From: Montifringilla adamsi
Taxonomy: Eukaryota > Chordata > Aves > Passeriformes > Passeridae
Direction: 5' to 3'
NCBI GenBank assembly: GCA_017590115.1
Contig: JAGGNK010008582.1
Coordinates: 1 to 64,000 of the forward strand
Length of the DNA: 64,000 nt
The notes beneath the pieces were generated by a model. The model made no database searches and had not been told where the DNA came from. It saw only the letters and a list, made by a program, of their open reading frames with translations. Of this stretch, positions 8,550-19,288 are shown one piece after another. Each line of letters begins with the position of its first letter. Positions within the stretch are counted from its first letter, which is position 1. Made by a program: the position numbers and the translations under genes.

Positions 8550-11310
8550 TATCAGAAAACCCATCTACAGTAGAACTCCTGAAGGTTGAAGAGCAACAAG
8601 TACCAATTGTCACCTCAACAGTGCACCACTGACAGTACTAAACAAATCAAAATGCCATGATCCCCACCCACAAAATGATCCGTGAGCTAGAGAACCAAGG
8701 GGTAGTCAGCAAGACCCACTCACCCTTCAACAACCCCATTTAGCCTGTGCATAAATCTGAAAGAAAATGGAGATTGACTGTGGACTACCGTGCATTGAGT
8801 GAAGTGACTCCACCACTGAGCGCTGCTGTACAGACATACTAGAACTCCAATATGAACTGAAGTCCAAAGCAGCAAAGTAGTATACCACTATCAATATTAC
8901 CAATACATTTTTCTCCATTCCTCTAATGGGAGAATACAAGCCTCAGTTTGCCTTCACCTAGAGAAACGTGCAGTACACCTACAACCAACTGCCCCAGAAG
9001 TAGAAACACAACCCCACCATCTACCATAGACTAATCCAAACAACACTAAAAAAGAGTCAAGCTCCAAAACATCTACAATATATTAATGGCATCATTGTGT
9101 AAAAGAAAACAGCAGCAAAAGTGTTTAAAGAGAAAAAATCATCCAAATTCTCCTGAAAGCTGTCTTCACTGTCAAAAAGAGCACAGTCAAGAGACCTGAT
9201 CAAGAGACCCAGTTTCTGAGAGTGAAGTAGCAAGATAGGCAGCATCAGATTCCCACTGATATCATCAACAAGATCACATCAATGTCTCCACCATCCAACA
9301 AAAAAGAAACACAAACTTTCCTAAGCACCCTAAGTTTCTAGAGAATGCACATTCCTGAGTACAGCCAAATTATAAGCCCTCTCTACCTAATCACCCACAA
9401 AAAACCACTTTCCACTGAAGCCCTGAACAACAAGCCTTTACCCAAATCAAACAAGAAATCACTCATGCAGTAGCCCTTAGCCCAATCAAGACAAAACCAG
9501 ATGTGAAGAACATGGTCTACTCTGCAGCCAAGAACCATAGTTTATCCTAGAGCCTTTAGCAAAAAGTACCTAGTAAGACTCAAAGGCGACCACTAAAATT
9601 TTAAAATCAAAACTACAAAAAATCTAAAACCAACTATACTCCAACAGAAAAAAAAATTTAGCAGCCTATAAAAGAATCCAAACTGCCTCAGAAATAATAA
9701 GCACTAAAGCACAACTCCTCCTAACACCCCAACTACCAATGCTAGAGTAAATGTTCAAAGCAAAAGTTCCCTCTATCCACCATACCACCAATACCACATA
9801 GAGCAAATAGATTGCTCTCATCACCCAACGCGCCCATGTTAGAAAACTAAATCGCCCTAAAATTCTAAAATTAATTACAAACTAACTAGAAAGTAAAGCC
9901 TTTAGTCTCACTAATAAAAAAGAACAAAAAGTGACACGTACTAAAGAAGCATCACCATATAACCAACTACCAGCAGAAAAAACACAATATGCTCTTTTAA
10001 CTAATTCTTACCACATTGTGAGAATGAAACAAAAATAAAAACCAAACATATAGAGCCCCACAGGACAAGTCACAAAAGCTACTAAAAAAAGAGAGTAGAT
10101 CAAGCCAACTTACTAAACTCAAAGCTATTCAACTAACCCTAAACATTGCTAAAAGAGAGAAGTAGCCAAAGCTCTACCTCTACACTAATTCATAAATAAT
10201 AACCAATGCTCTATAGAAATAGCTAAAGAAGTAAAAAGAGATTAATTAGCAGCGAAAAAAAACCAATTTAAGCTACTAATGAGTAAAAAAAGATTGCTAC
10301 CAAAAGAAAGAAACTACGTATAAAAGTTCACCATATAAATACCCATGTCCCCAACAGTAAAGCCAATAAAGAACACCAAAACAATCAACAAATAGACCAA
10401 ACTACAAAAATAAAAATATCAAAAATAGACTTAAATTAGCAACACAAAAGAAAGTTGTTCCTAACTCAATAAGCCCATGATGCCTCAAGTCATCAGAGTA
10501 AAAATACCACCTATAAGTAAGCACAAAATCAAAAAGTAGATCTAACCATAAACAGTATTTCTCAGGTTATCCATGACTGTACGACGTATACTACTACCAA
10601 ACAGACCAAGTGAGTAAAGACCCTATAATATAGTGAGCAGTAGTCCAAATACAAGTATAGAAAAGCCTAGCAGATTGACTACATCACACTGCCCTAGACA
10701 CACCAAAGCAAACACTTGTTGAGAGCTTTGTAACAAGCTGGCTCCTGGATAAGGGCCACAGCCAGATTAATCTGCTCGAGATACAAACAGGGGAAATGTA
10801 GAGGATTTTGTAGATAGTTAGCTAGCTAACAAAGATCAACAATTATACCACAAAAAGGGTATCAATCTCATCAAATGACCCTATTCAATTACCAGCAAGT
10901 TATTTTTTAATTTGTAAGAACCGTGCTTGGCCTGGTGTCCCATCGATGCTAAACAGAGGGCCATGTACAATTAGACAGCTATCTCTACTCATACCTAATA
11001 ACTATGTGCTCACAATAGTAAAAAGCACAAGATAGTTAAAAACCTACCCTGTACCTCATGCTACAGCCCATAACACCATCCTGGGCCTTAAACAGCAAAT
11101 CCTTTAGAAGCATAGTACCCCTGAAAAAATTAAGTCAAACAAGACTCATTTCAAAAACAGCCTTATCAACACCTGAGTTAAAGAACATAGCATTGAGTAT
11201 ACCATATCCCCTACCATACACCAGCTGCAAACAAAGTAGAAAGTACAATAGACTGTTAAAAACCACTTTAAAAGCATTAAGTGAGAGATCTTTCAAAAAT
11301 TAAGAACATC
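8550..11310 (+). pseudogene. pol: ERVL pol (RT, RNase H, integrase), hypermutated
   Basis: No frame longer than about 80 codons survives, but landmarks appear in order. The RT fingers/palm lie about 8,620-9,100; the catalytic box reads Tyr-Ile-Asn-Gly at 9,079-9,090 where RTs have Y-x-D-D. An RNase H block contains Thr-Asn-Ser at 10,184-10,192 where a TDS catalytic Asp is expected. A His/Cys-type integrase N-terminal block is at about 10,440-10,500. An integrase core block has an intact Asp in QIDYITLP at 10,671-10,694. A late core block (YNRLLKTTLKA) is at about 11,241-11,277. TAG stops are very frequent. This is the most G-poor part of the window. Many of the changes can be read as G-to-A on the sense strand. 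Confidence 0.72.
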
Positions 11311-11729
11311 TAACAAAAACCACCTAGTTAGTTAACACCTAAAGCTCTACTAACTGAGTGAGCCCTGCCCAATCTGAACTATTACATAAAATAAAGACAA
11401 CATCCCAATAGTGCATGTCAGAAATTTATTAGAAAAGACAGTTTAAATCAATTCTACCTCAAGTACAGACAAACCCATTTGTAGAGTTCTTTTTACTCAA
11501 AAACCAAGTTACACATAGTAGATAATGCAAAAAGATAGAACAACACGATGTATACCTCAAAAAAATCTAATTGTTGAGTGAAAACTATGTGTAAATATCA
11601 CTATTTACTAAATGTTACTACCATTGTCTATGTATAGCTATATATTAGATATATAATACATGTGTTTGTAGAGTTAGAATATATATTAGTTTTAGTAGTA
11701 AGCTAACAATATATAGATAAGGAGTAGAA

Positions 11730-12369
11730 TGTCCTAAGTTAGCTATATAATGCTTTTATCCCCAATTGTCTGTTCTGTTTATGCTAGATAATAAGTTTTA
11801 CACCTTTAAGACTTATTCCAAGAGTAAAAAGGAGAAAGAAAAAGTGCACAATTTATTTTCAAACACTGCACTCACTCCTCCACATTCCTGCTCCTAAACT
11901 GTTGTTATCTACAAATAGGCAAACAACAAAACAGAGCTCTCCTTTATTTTTAATTAGTTTTAACTAGCTAAAGCAAAAAAGTTCCCTAAACTGTAGGGGT
12001 TTCTTTCCCCTTTTCTTTAAACCTATTTAAACCTACTCTAGACTAAACACCCAGAAAAACACCAACAACTCACACCTGTAGCCCACCAGATCAAACCTGA
12101 TCCACAGCATTTCTAGCGCAAGAAGAACTAATAAGAAACTGAATAAGCCAAGCTACAACCCAAAAAAGAGACTTTTCTGAATTTGTCATCTCTTTTAAAA
12201 CAGCAAAAAGTTTTATTGTTTAATATTGTTTTATTGTTTAATAAACAATTTTTTCCACTTTTCTCCAAAAAATATTTTTCCTGAACCAATTAAAGAAAAC
12301 CAACTAAATCTACTTTTCTAGAAAAATCCCTTTAGGAGTTCTCACCCAAATTTACCCTAAACCAAAACA
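11730..12369 (+). mobile_element. 3' LTR of the ERVL provirus, heavily G-to-A changed
   Basis: 640 bp, TGTCCTAAG...AAAACA, followed by the CCCAT TSD. AATAAA is at 12,240-12,245. Against the 5' LTR, a hand alignment gives roughly 60 positions with G in the 5' copy and A in the 3' copy, about 5 in the opposite direction, and a small number of other changes. It also carries a short duplication of a TTTAATATTG-like stretch near 12,220-12,240. The weak polypurine stretch before it (11,716-11,729) contains T. Confidence 0.88.
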
Positions 12370-12439
12370 CCCATCCACCTCTCTCCTACGCTCAATAATT
12401 TACTCTTTCTTGAAGGAAGATGTACTGACAGATGCTTCC

Positions 12440-12573
12440 TGGTTAACTCCAGAGTACTAACAGCACAAGAATTGTTAGCAGAACTGCCACCTTGGAATTC
12501 CAGAGGCCAGACTTCAGCCTGTTTAGGACACTGGTTGACAGAGTCCCTTGAGAGGTGGTGCTGAAGTGTAGGA
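12440..12573 (+). mobile_element. CR1 LINE fragment (left part)
   Basis: The region around 12,492-12,573 resembles the endonuclease-to-RT linker of CR1 ORF2 and continues, after an insertion, at about 13,005. Strand plus. Confidence 0.5.
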
Positions 12574-13004
12574 GTGTGCCCCCTGTTGACAGAGTGACAA
12601 AACTATTCTTTGTCCCCCAAAAAAGGAAAGAAGCCCAGAAGTTTCTCTCAACCATTAGGCAAAAAGCCACCTCATAGGACCTCAGGGACTTCACCAAACA
12701 CTAGAGAACATCTAATTGGATAAAAGCCAAAAAGTCCCACCTGAACAATCAAGTAGAAAAAGAAGAGAACAAAGGAACTAGGGGCTTTTGTGAGATGTTT
12801 TTACCAGGAGCAGACCTTTGCACCTGGCTTGAGTTTTTCTGTTTGTTATTTTGCCTTTTATTAAACCTTTTTGTTTCTAACACTGCAGCAGAAGTCATCC
12901 TGCTTATTTTATGCCCCCAAAATAATAGCTGAGCTATCCTTGGGTGTATTATATATTCTTTTGAGAGCTTATAAGACCAGGCTCAAGAAAAAGAAATATA
13001 ATAC
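12574..13004 (+). mobile_element. LTR-like insertion inside CR1
   Basis: About 430 bp interrupts a CR1 that resumes in register on the right (GTCCAGGAAGGCTGG at about 13,018). It contains an ATTAAA signal (12,860) and T-rich 3' sequence, as LTRs do. Edges are approximate and I could not fix a TSD. Confidence 0.4.
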
Positions 13005-13763
13005 TGAGGAGCAAAGGTGTCCAGGAAGGCTGGACATTCTTCAAGAAGAAAATCTCAAAGGCACGGGAAAGGGCTGTCCCCATGTGCCAAAAAGACGAGC
13101 TGGCAGGGAAGAAGAGCGGCCTGGCTAACAGACAGATTTGGCTGAAACTCAGAAAAAAAAAAGAGACTTTATGACCTTAGGAGGAAAGGGCAGTCAGCTC
13201 AGGACTACAAGGATGTCATGAGGTTATGCAGGGAGAAAATTAGAAGTGCCAAAGCCCAACTAGAACGTAATCTGGCTACTACCATAAAAGATAATAGAAA
13301 TGTTTCTATAAATACATTGTCAACAAAAGAAGGGCCAAGGAAAATCTTCTAGATTGGATGAGGGAGAAACATAGCAACAAAGGATAAGGAAAAGGCTGAG
13401 GTACTTAATATCTTCTTTGCCTCAGTCTTTAATAGCAAGACCAGTTGTTCTGTGGGTACCCAGCCCCCTGAGCTGGAAGACAGGGATGGGGAGCAGAATG
13501 AAAACCCCATAATCCAAGGGGAAATGATCACCAACCTGCTACACCACTTCAACATGCACATGTCTACGAGGCGAGATGGGATCCACCCAAGGGTACTGGG
13601 GGAGCTGTCAGTGGTTCACCAAGACACTTTCAATCATTTACCACCAGTCCTGGCCAACCGGGAGGTCCCAGTTGACTGAAAGTTAGCAAATGTGATACCC
13701 ATCTAGAAGAAAGGCTGGAAGAAGGATCTGGGGAACTACAGGCCTGACAGCCTGAACTCAGCC
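13005..13763 (+). mobile_element. CR1 LINE ORF2 fragment (RT N-terminal part)
   Basis: CR1 sequence running through the linker into the N-terminal RT domain. The frame 13,452-13,679 contains the DGIHPRVL and EVPVD motifs, and the sequence continues as KLANVIPI...KKG...NYRP, all typical of CR1 RT. It is cut off by the gamma-type LTR at 13,764. Several stops; inactive. Confidence 0.75.
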
Positions 13764-14074
13764 TGAGAACCAAGAAAAGAACACCACTGCAGCTTCAGGC
13801 CCAAAAAGTATAAACAACAGCACATTGAGGAGAGCAATCTGGGAGGATGGGACTTCATAACCTGAAGCTGTAATTAGACAATCAACCCCAATATGGAAAT
13901 GGATGAAAACTCATAAAAGTGTGAAAACTTGTGACTCGCCGTCCATCTTGGGTAGAGCCATGGCTAGGCTCTTGTACTTCCCAAGGTATATCCTTTGAAG
14001 GCCTTTTAATAAATACCTACTTTATTCCTTTAACACTGTCTAGCCTCTGTTCTAGGTAGCCTTTCAAAGTATCA
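13764..14074 (+). mobile_element. 5' LTR of gamma-type provirus
   Basis: 311 bp, TGAGAACC...AAAGTATCA, with AATAAA at 14,008-14,013 and a CATAAAAG TATA-like box at about 13,911. A T-run and TGGCGGACTC follow; the latter may be the PBS, but I cannot name the tRNA. The leader extends to the gag ATG at 14,534. Confidence 0.7.
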
Positions 14075-14533
14075 TTTTTTTTGGCGGACTCTGCCGTGAC
14101 AGGCAAGGCATCTGGAAAACCCCTGGACCAGAGGAACACCCAGCTGCCCCCCCCCCCACTCTTGCCAGCACTCCTGGGGGGCCCCAGCTGTAGTTCAGAA
14201 GGTATCAGAGCCCAAGAATCTTCAGATCTAGCACAGAGGCACCTGAGTTAGGTGTTAAGAGATCTCTTATAGTTTTGTTTAGTGTGGAAGGACCCCAGTG
14301 GGTCCAGGCAGAGTTGCTTTTACATTCTCTTGTTGATCTCCATCTCGTCCGCTAGTGTAGGAGGGGACGCTGTCTGAAAAAGTGGAGTTTCAGCACTGCA
14401 GTGGTAAGTGTTGTCCTGGGGCCAGCGGTGGCTCAGTGGGTTAGCTTTCACGCTGCTGCTCCTTGTTCTTGCTCTCTCTCTCTGCCTGGTTATTTTGATT
14501 TCTGCGGACTTTCTTACTCATAAGTTTTAAGAC

Positions 14534-16543
14534 ATGGGGTGTGTATTCTCCTGTGAGAATAATAGTCATATTTCAAGAGATACTCCCTTAGGATTAGTAT
14601 TGAAAAATTGGCATGAGCTAACTGGTGGAGAGTCATCACTTTTAAAATCCAGACTTATTAGACTCTCAGAAAAAATTTGGCCAACTTATGAACTAGATAA
14701 TGATGAGACGTGGCCTGAATTTGGTAGCTTAGATAAGAAATTAATATCTAGCTTAATATCTCGCATATGCTAAGACAAGTATTTTGAAGAATTAGAGTAT
14801 GCTAGACTTTTTATGGTTTTAGCATGTCAGCAAAGCCCATCAGCACCTAAAAAAGAACAACATATATTGCTTTTAAGGAAAAAAGAGAGGAAAAATTAAA
14901 AAAAGAACAGCCAATATTGAACAGTGGGTGTGAAAAAAAGGAGGAGGTGGAGGTAGATCTAGTTGCTCCTACCTTGAGGGCTGGGTCAGTCCCAGCCATG
15001 GCCCTGCCACCCCTGCTGGTCGCACCCCCGCCAGCACCACTGTCACAGCAATGGGAGGGGAGGGGGGTGGCAGTGGGGAGGACATGGCTCTGGTGGGGTC
15101 CCAGCCCGTGAAGGAGGAGGGAGGAGGGCTTTGGCAGCCATGGACACCACTGCAGCCGCTGTCGCTGCAGCCATGGACATCTGCTTCAGCTGCGCCTCCC
15201 CTCCCTGCTTGGTCCTGGGGAGGCAGGGGCAAGGGGAGGGGACAGCCAACGTGTGCAGCCAACAGCACTGCCCCTAGAGGTGGAGCTGGGGGGCAGAGCC
15301 TTATACCGAGAGGGCGGAGAGGGGCCCTCCCATGGAGGGAGTGGTGCCTCTCCCACTCTTGGGCCTGTGAGTTTCCATAGCAACACTGTGCGCCTCGCAG
15401 CTGCCTCAGGAGATAACGTCATTGAAACGAGCAGGCACCCAGCCCAGCTCCCACAGCTGTGTAAATCGTGCCTGGCAGCTTCTAATATCAGGATTAGTAG
15501 AAGTAGATCTACCATAGCAGACTCAACAGAGCCAGACAGCTCTTCCTCAAGTAGCTCTTCCAAAGAGGGAGATGAGATCACAGATGCCCTGAGCAGGTGA
15601 AAGAAGGGAAAGATAGCAAGAAGGGCCATAAAAGAACGCAGCCCAATAGCCAAATGTACTAGGTCAAAAAAGGAAAAAGAACTGGTTCTGCAAGCCCCGT
15701 TACGGCAAGCAGTCAGCAACCAGGGGCCAATATATGTAAAGGTTCCATACTCCCTTATAGTTAGAACAGTGGAAAACTACTGTGGGGAAATATAGAGAGA
15801 ATTCAGATAAGGTGGCAAAATTAGTAGAAAGGGCAATTATCACACAAAACCCTGACTGGGCTGATTTGAACTCTATGTTAGACATATTACTTGAGCCCAC
15901 TGAGAGACAAATAGTTAATAAAGCTATTACAACATTGGTAGAGGCAAGTATAGCAAATGGGTTGATCCAAGGCACAGTTACACAGATATTTCCATTAGAA
16001 AATCCTGGATGGGATGCGAGCATTCCAGAACATATGGCGAGGTTAAAACAATATCAAAGTCTTGTGGTATATGGGTTAAAACATGGTGTCCCTAAAGCTA
16101 TAAATTGGTCAAAGCTTTACAACGTAAAGCAAAATTATGATGAATCACCCACTGATTTTTTAAATAGGTTAAGAGAAACTGCCATCAAATATACAGATGT
16201 AGATCCTGAATCCTCTGATGGTAAAGCACATCTAGTTCTCTTGTTTATGGGTCAAGCTATAAATGATATAAGAAGAAAGCTGCAAAAGATAGAGGGAATT
16301 CGAGACAGATAAATTGGTAGAAGTGGCCTGGAAGATATTTTGAGACAGGGGCCCAAATGAAAGAGACCCCTACCTAGTAAGAAGGCAACTCAAGAAAAGT
16401 CATCTAAGAAAACTTCCCCTACGGAGAGAGATCAGTGTGCCTATTGTAAAAAATGGGGACATTGGAAGAATGACTGTCCAGTGTTGAAAGAAAAATCCCC
16501 AGTTCCCCAACTCCCAGTAGTACAAAGCTCAAGCTCAGAATGA
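14534..16543 (+). pseudogene. gag: gamma-type ERV gag, broken
   Basis: The start ATG at 14,534 begins MGCVF, a myristoylation-type N-terminus, followed by a TPLGLVLKNW segment like gammaretroviral matrix proteins; this frame stops at 14,773. A GC-rich stretch at about 14,950-15,400, rich in Pro/Gly/Ala codons, probably corresponds to the p12-like linker. The capsid frame is open 15,782-16,312, ending in a NWSKLYNVKQ...ESPTDFLNRLRE block (major-homology-type). One zinc knuckle, CAYCKKWGHWKNDC, is at about 16,439-16,480. Gag ends at a TGA at 16,541 in the same frame as the protease. Frameshifts and stops between the matrix and capsid blocks, and at 16,310, make it non-functional. Confidence 0.72.
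16541..16543 (+). other. in-frame UGA between gag and pro-pol
   Basis: Capsid, zinc knuckle, protease and RT all lie in the same reading frame, separated only by this TGA (context AA TGA TGG GG). Gammaretroviruses express pol by stop-codon readthrough in one frame, so the arrangement fits. Whether this UGA was the original suppressed stop cannot be told from one copy. Confidence 0.45.
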
Positions 16544-16828
16544 TGGGGACCAAAGGCTTCTCCCCCAACAGAACCTTCAGTTATAGCTAAGCTGGGGAAA
16601 GATGACATAGAATTTTTGGTAGATACTGGAGCAGAATACTCTGTGTTAAATACCTTAGAAGGGAAACTGAGTCAAGATACTGTACATGTTGTTGGAGCAA
16701 CAGAGGTAAGCAAAACACTGCCCTTCTTCCAAGCTTTAAAACTCAAATTGGGGAAGCACTGGGTAACTCATCAATTCTTCTATATGCCTAACTCCCCCAA
16801 AACATTGCTGGGGAGGGATTTGTTATAA
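16544..16828 (+). pseudogene. pro: gamma-type ERV protease
   Basis: An aspartic protease with an intact active-site motif VDTGAEYSVL at about 16,619-16,648 and a C-terminal LLGRDLL motif at 16,808-16,828. It is in frame with the gag end and with RT downstream, and is followed by a TAA at 16,826-16,828. The domain itself shows no internal stop, but its context is broken on both sides. Confidence 0.72.
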
Positions 16829-17886
16829 AAATTGGAAGCAGGGAATAAATTCAAGAAGGAAAAGGGTGTATGAGTTGTAATTCCTGAATCTAAATTTGTC
16901 GAAGTTGTTGCACTTTTTATACAGGAAAAATGTGGTGAAATCCCCACTGAAGTTGAAAATGGCATCAATCCAATAGTGTGGGCTAGTGATATCCCAGGAA
17001 CATCCAAACAGGCAGAACCAGTGAGTATTGCACTCAAACCAGGAGCCACAGCGGTAAGGCAAAAACAATACCCTTTGAAATTAGAGAACCATAAGGGATT
17101 GGTATCTGTAATTGAAAAATTCCTACAACATGGGTTATTAGTGCAATGTGAGTCCAAATAAAACACCCCCATTTTAGCTGTTAAAAAAGAAGATAATAAG
17201 AATTACCGATTAGTACAAGATTTGAGAGCAATCAACAAAATTACAGAGGACATACAACCAATGATAGCCAATCCCTACACCTTTTTGACCACACTGACAG
17301 ACAAATTAGGGTGGTTTACTGTTGTAGACCTGAATGATACCTTTTTCTGCATCCCTGTGCACAAAAACAACCAAGACCTTTTTGCTTTTGAGTGGGAAAA
17401 TCCCAAGACAGGGAGGAAAAGTCAACTCATGTGGACAGTTTTACTCCAAAGTTTCCAGAAAAGCCCAACAATATTTGGAAACCAGATAGCAAAGGAATTA
17501 GAAGACTGGAAAAGACAAGAGCCAGGGGGAGTTATTCTTCAATATGTGGATGACATCTAGGTTGCGGCTAGAATCAGAGATGATTGTATATGGTTTACCA
17601 TAAGTGTATTAAACTTGGGACTGAGTGGGTGCAGAATTTCTAGAGACAAAGCACAGATTACTAAAGAAGGAGTAATTTATTTGGGGCTTGAGATCTTCCA
17701 TGGACACCGACAGCTCAGCAAAGAACGGAAAGAAGCCATCTGTTGACTCCCAGAGCCCCACACCGTGAGACAGATGCAAGCTTTTCCGGGAATGGGAGGT
17801 TGGTGTCGTTTGTGGATAGCAAATTATGGACTGCGGGTAAAACCCCTACATGGAGCATTAAAAGCAGCCAAAAAAGGAATTACCAT
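16829..17886 (+). pseudogene. pol: gamma-type ERV reverse transcriptase, N-terminal half
   Basis: RT fingers and palm. The KPGATAVRQKQYPL block (about 17,035-17,076) is the usual gammaretroviral RT start. YRLVQDLRAIN lies at 17,204-17,236, and the catalytic box YVDDI at 17,543-17,557 keeps both Asp. Stops follow SK (17,159-17,161) and YVDDI (17,558-17,560). The first palm Asp is present in VVDLND (about 17,321-17,340). Downstream, a GMGGWCRLWI...GLRVKPLHGALK block leads into the thumb and is interrupted at 17,886 by an LTR insertion. The frame continues exactly across the insertion at 19,289. Confidence 0.78.
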
Positions 17887-18864
17887 TGTTATGGATTGAT
17901 TCTGGCACAGTGCTAGTGTTTTTATGAAAGGTGTATTTTTAAAATGGTTATTGTGAGATGTGACTCGGGAACAGAACAAAGCAGGCTTTAACTTGGGAAT
18001 GGAGGGAAAAGACAATACTTTATTAATCTACAACATTGACACAAAAGGGAAAAAAGAAAACATACATAACAATTTACAATGGAACACTTCTAAAACACTC
18101 TTCTTCCTCTCTACCCCTCTAATACTCAGTCTTCTTTAACACTCAATTTTCAGTTCAATATTTTCTTTTACACAATTTTTTTTCAGTTCATCAGGAGAGA
18201 GGAGGTTTTTTTTTGTACTATGGGTTTTTTCAGGAAACACAGCTGGAACTTTTTGTGCTTCTATGTCACATGTGGCAGCCGTTCGAAGAGAATTTGTCGT
18301 GGTGATTACCTTTTTTCTATGTCTAGTGTTTTCACTATTGTTCATGGATTTAAATTGTTTCTTAGGTTTTTTTAAGAATGTTTTGTTATAGTTTCAAGAA
18401 GTGGCTGCTTCTCATTATTGGGACACTTGTTTTTTTTATATTTACTCTTCTGGGGCTTGGGGCTTTCAGGAACAGAGATTTTTTGCTGAAGGCAGAGGGC
18501 TTTATCACACTCTCTTCTTCAGTCTCTGTTTTTTCTATTTTTCTTAACGGCTTTGTTATTTCTGGCTTCTGGCTAACTGTTTTTTTTAAGGTGCAGTCTC
18601 TGCATTATCAGAAGAAATGGGTTTTGTCTCATGGCTATTTAAGAGAAAAGTTTAGCTAAAGCTACTTTAATTATTTCTTTTATTTAGGGCGCTTCTCATC
18701 TTCTGGCATTTCTTCACTTACTCAAACTTTCTTCTTTTTCATTCTCCGTTTCTTTTTAGTTCTCAGCTGGGGAGAATTAGTGTTTTTTATAGTTTTTATT
18801 GTTTCAGTACTAAAAGGGGTTAAAAGTTCAGCCACGGTCTGCCGGCGGCTGGGCACTTTTCCCG

Positions 18865-18904
<40 letters not shown>

Positions 18905-19288
18905 TTCTCTTCTTGGCCATGGTGCTGGTACGAGATATCAAATTTTAAGCTAGCACAGTCTTTATCATTCTCTCCGGGGGGGGCGGGCTGTTTAAAATAT
19001 CTCAGAATTCTTTTACTCTTGTACTTTTTAGGGGTTCTGGCTTCCCTTTTTACAGGTTGCATGGCCTCCCCCACCCAGACGCAGCTGGGCAGGGGAGAGG
19101 TCAGATCAACTCACTGTCAGATTCTAAAGAGAAAGTCTTTCTGGGAATTGTCTGCTTTTAACTCCTGTGTGTTCTCAGAGGCGTATCCAGGTCTCCAGTG
19201 GCCACACCAGGTGTCAATTTTAAGTCTGGCCACTGATTGGTTTGACCATAACTTTCTTAGAAACTCACTTCTTGGTCAAACCACGAAA
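17887..19288 (-). mobile_element. LTR nested in gamma-type pol, TSD ACCAT
   Basis: The 5-bp repeat ACCAT lies at 17,882-17,886 and 19,289-19,293. Removing the 1,402-bp insert and one repeat restores the pol reading across the join, which is strong support for the edges. The CTTTATTAAT at 18,017-18,026, read on the minus strand, gives a poly(A) region, so the sense strand is minus. It contains the C40 run (18,865-18,904). The frame at 18,378-18,659 is a chance ORF. Confidence 0.85.
18865..18904. repeat. C40 homopolymer
   Basis: Forty consecutive C on the plus strand, which is G40 on the sense strand of the LTR that contains it. Length is likely to be unstable and may be misassembled. Confidence 0.9.

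Larger units (their letters stand above)
5426..12369 (+). mobile_element. complete ERVL-like provirus, G-to-A hypermutated, TSD CCCAT
   Basis: A 5-bp repeat CCCAT lies at 5,421-5,425 and 12,370-12,374. Inside are a 5' LTR (5,426-6,043), a tRNA-Lys-type PBS (6,055), a leader with a hydrophobic ORF, gag, protease, RT, RNase H, integrase and a 3' LTR (11,730-12,369). There is no env, as expected for ERVL. Coding frames are near normal in 5' gag but progressively destroyed downstream. From about 8.6 kb the sense strand has very little G (3 to 8 G per 60 in sampled lines such as 10,261-10,440), while C stays ordinary and A is very high. Tryptophan-type TGG positions appear as TAG. This strand bias is not what methyl-CpG decay produces, since that is symmetric. 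Confidence 0.9.

Noticed and set aside
8550..12369. Low G in the ERVL provirus explained by CpG methylation decay
   Set aside because: That process affects both strands and would deplete C as well; C is not depleted here.
15051..15719. Several GC-rich frames on both strands around 15.0-15.7 kb
   Set aside because: They overlap the Pro/Gly-rich linker of gamma-type gag; none has a domain, and the capsid continues in another frame.
18378..18659. Phe/Leu-rich 93-codon frame as a membrane protein
   Set aside because: Lies within the nested minus-sense LTR; hydrophobicity comes from T-rich DNA.
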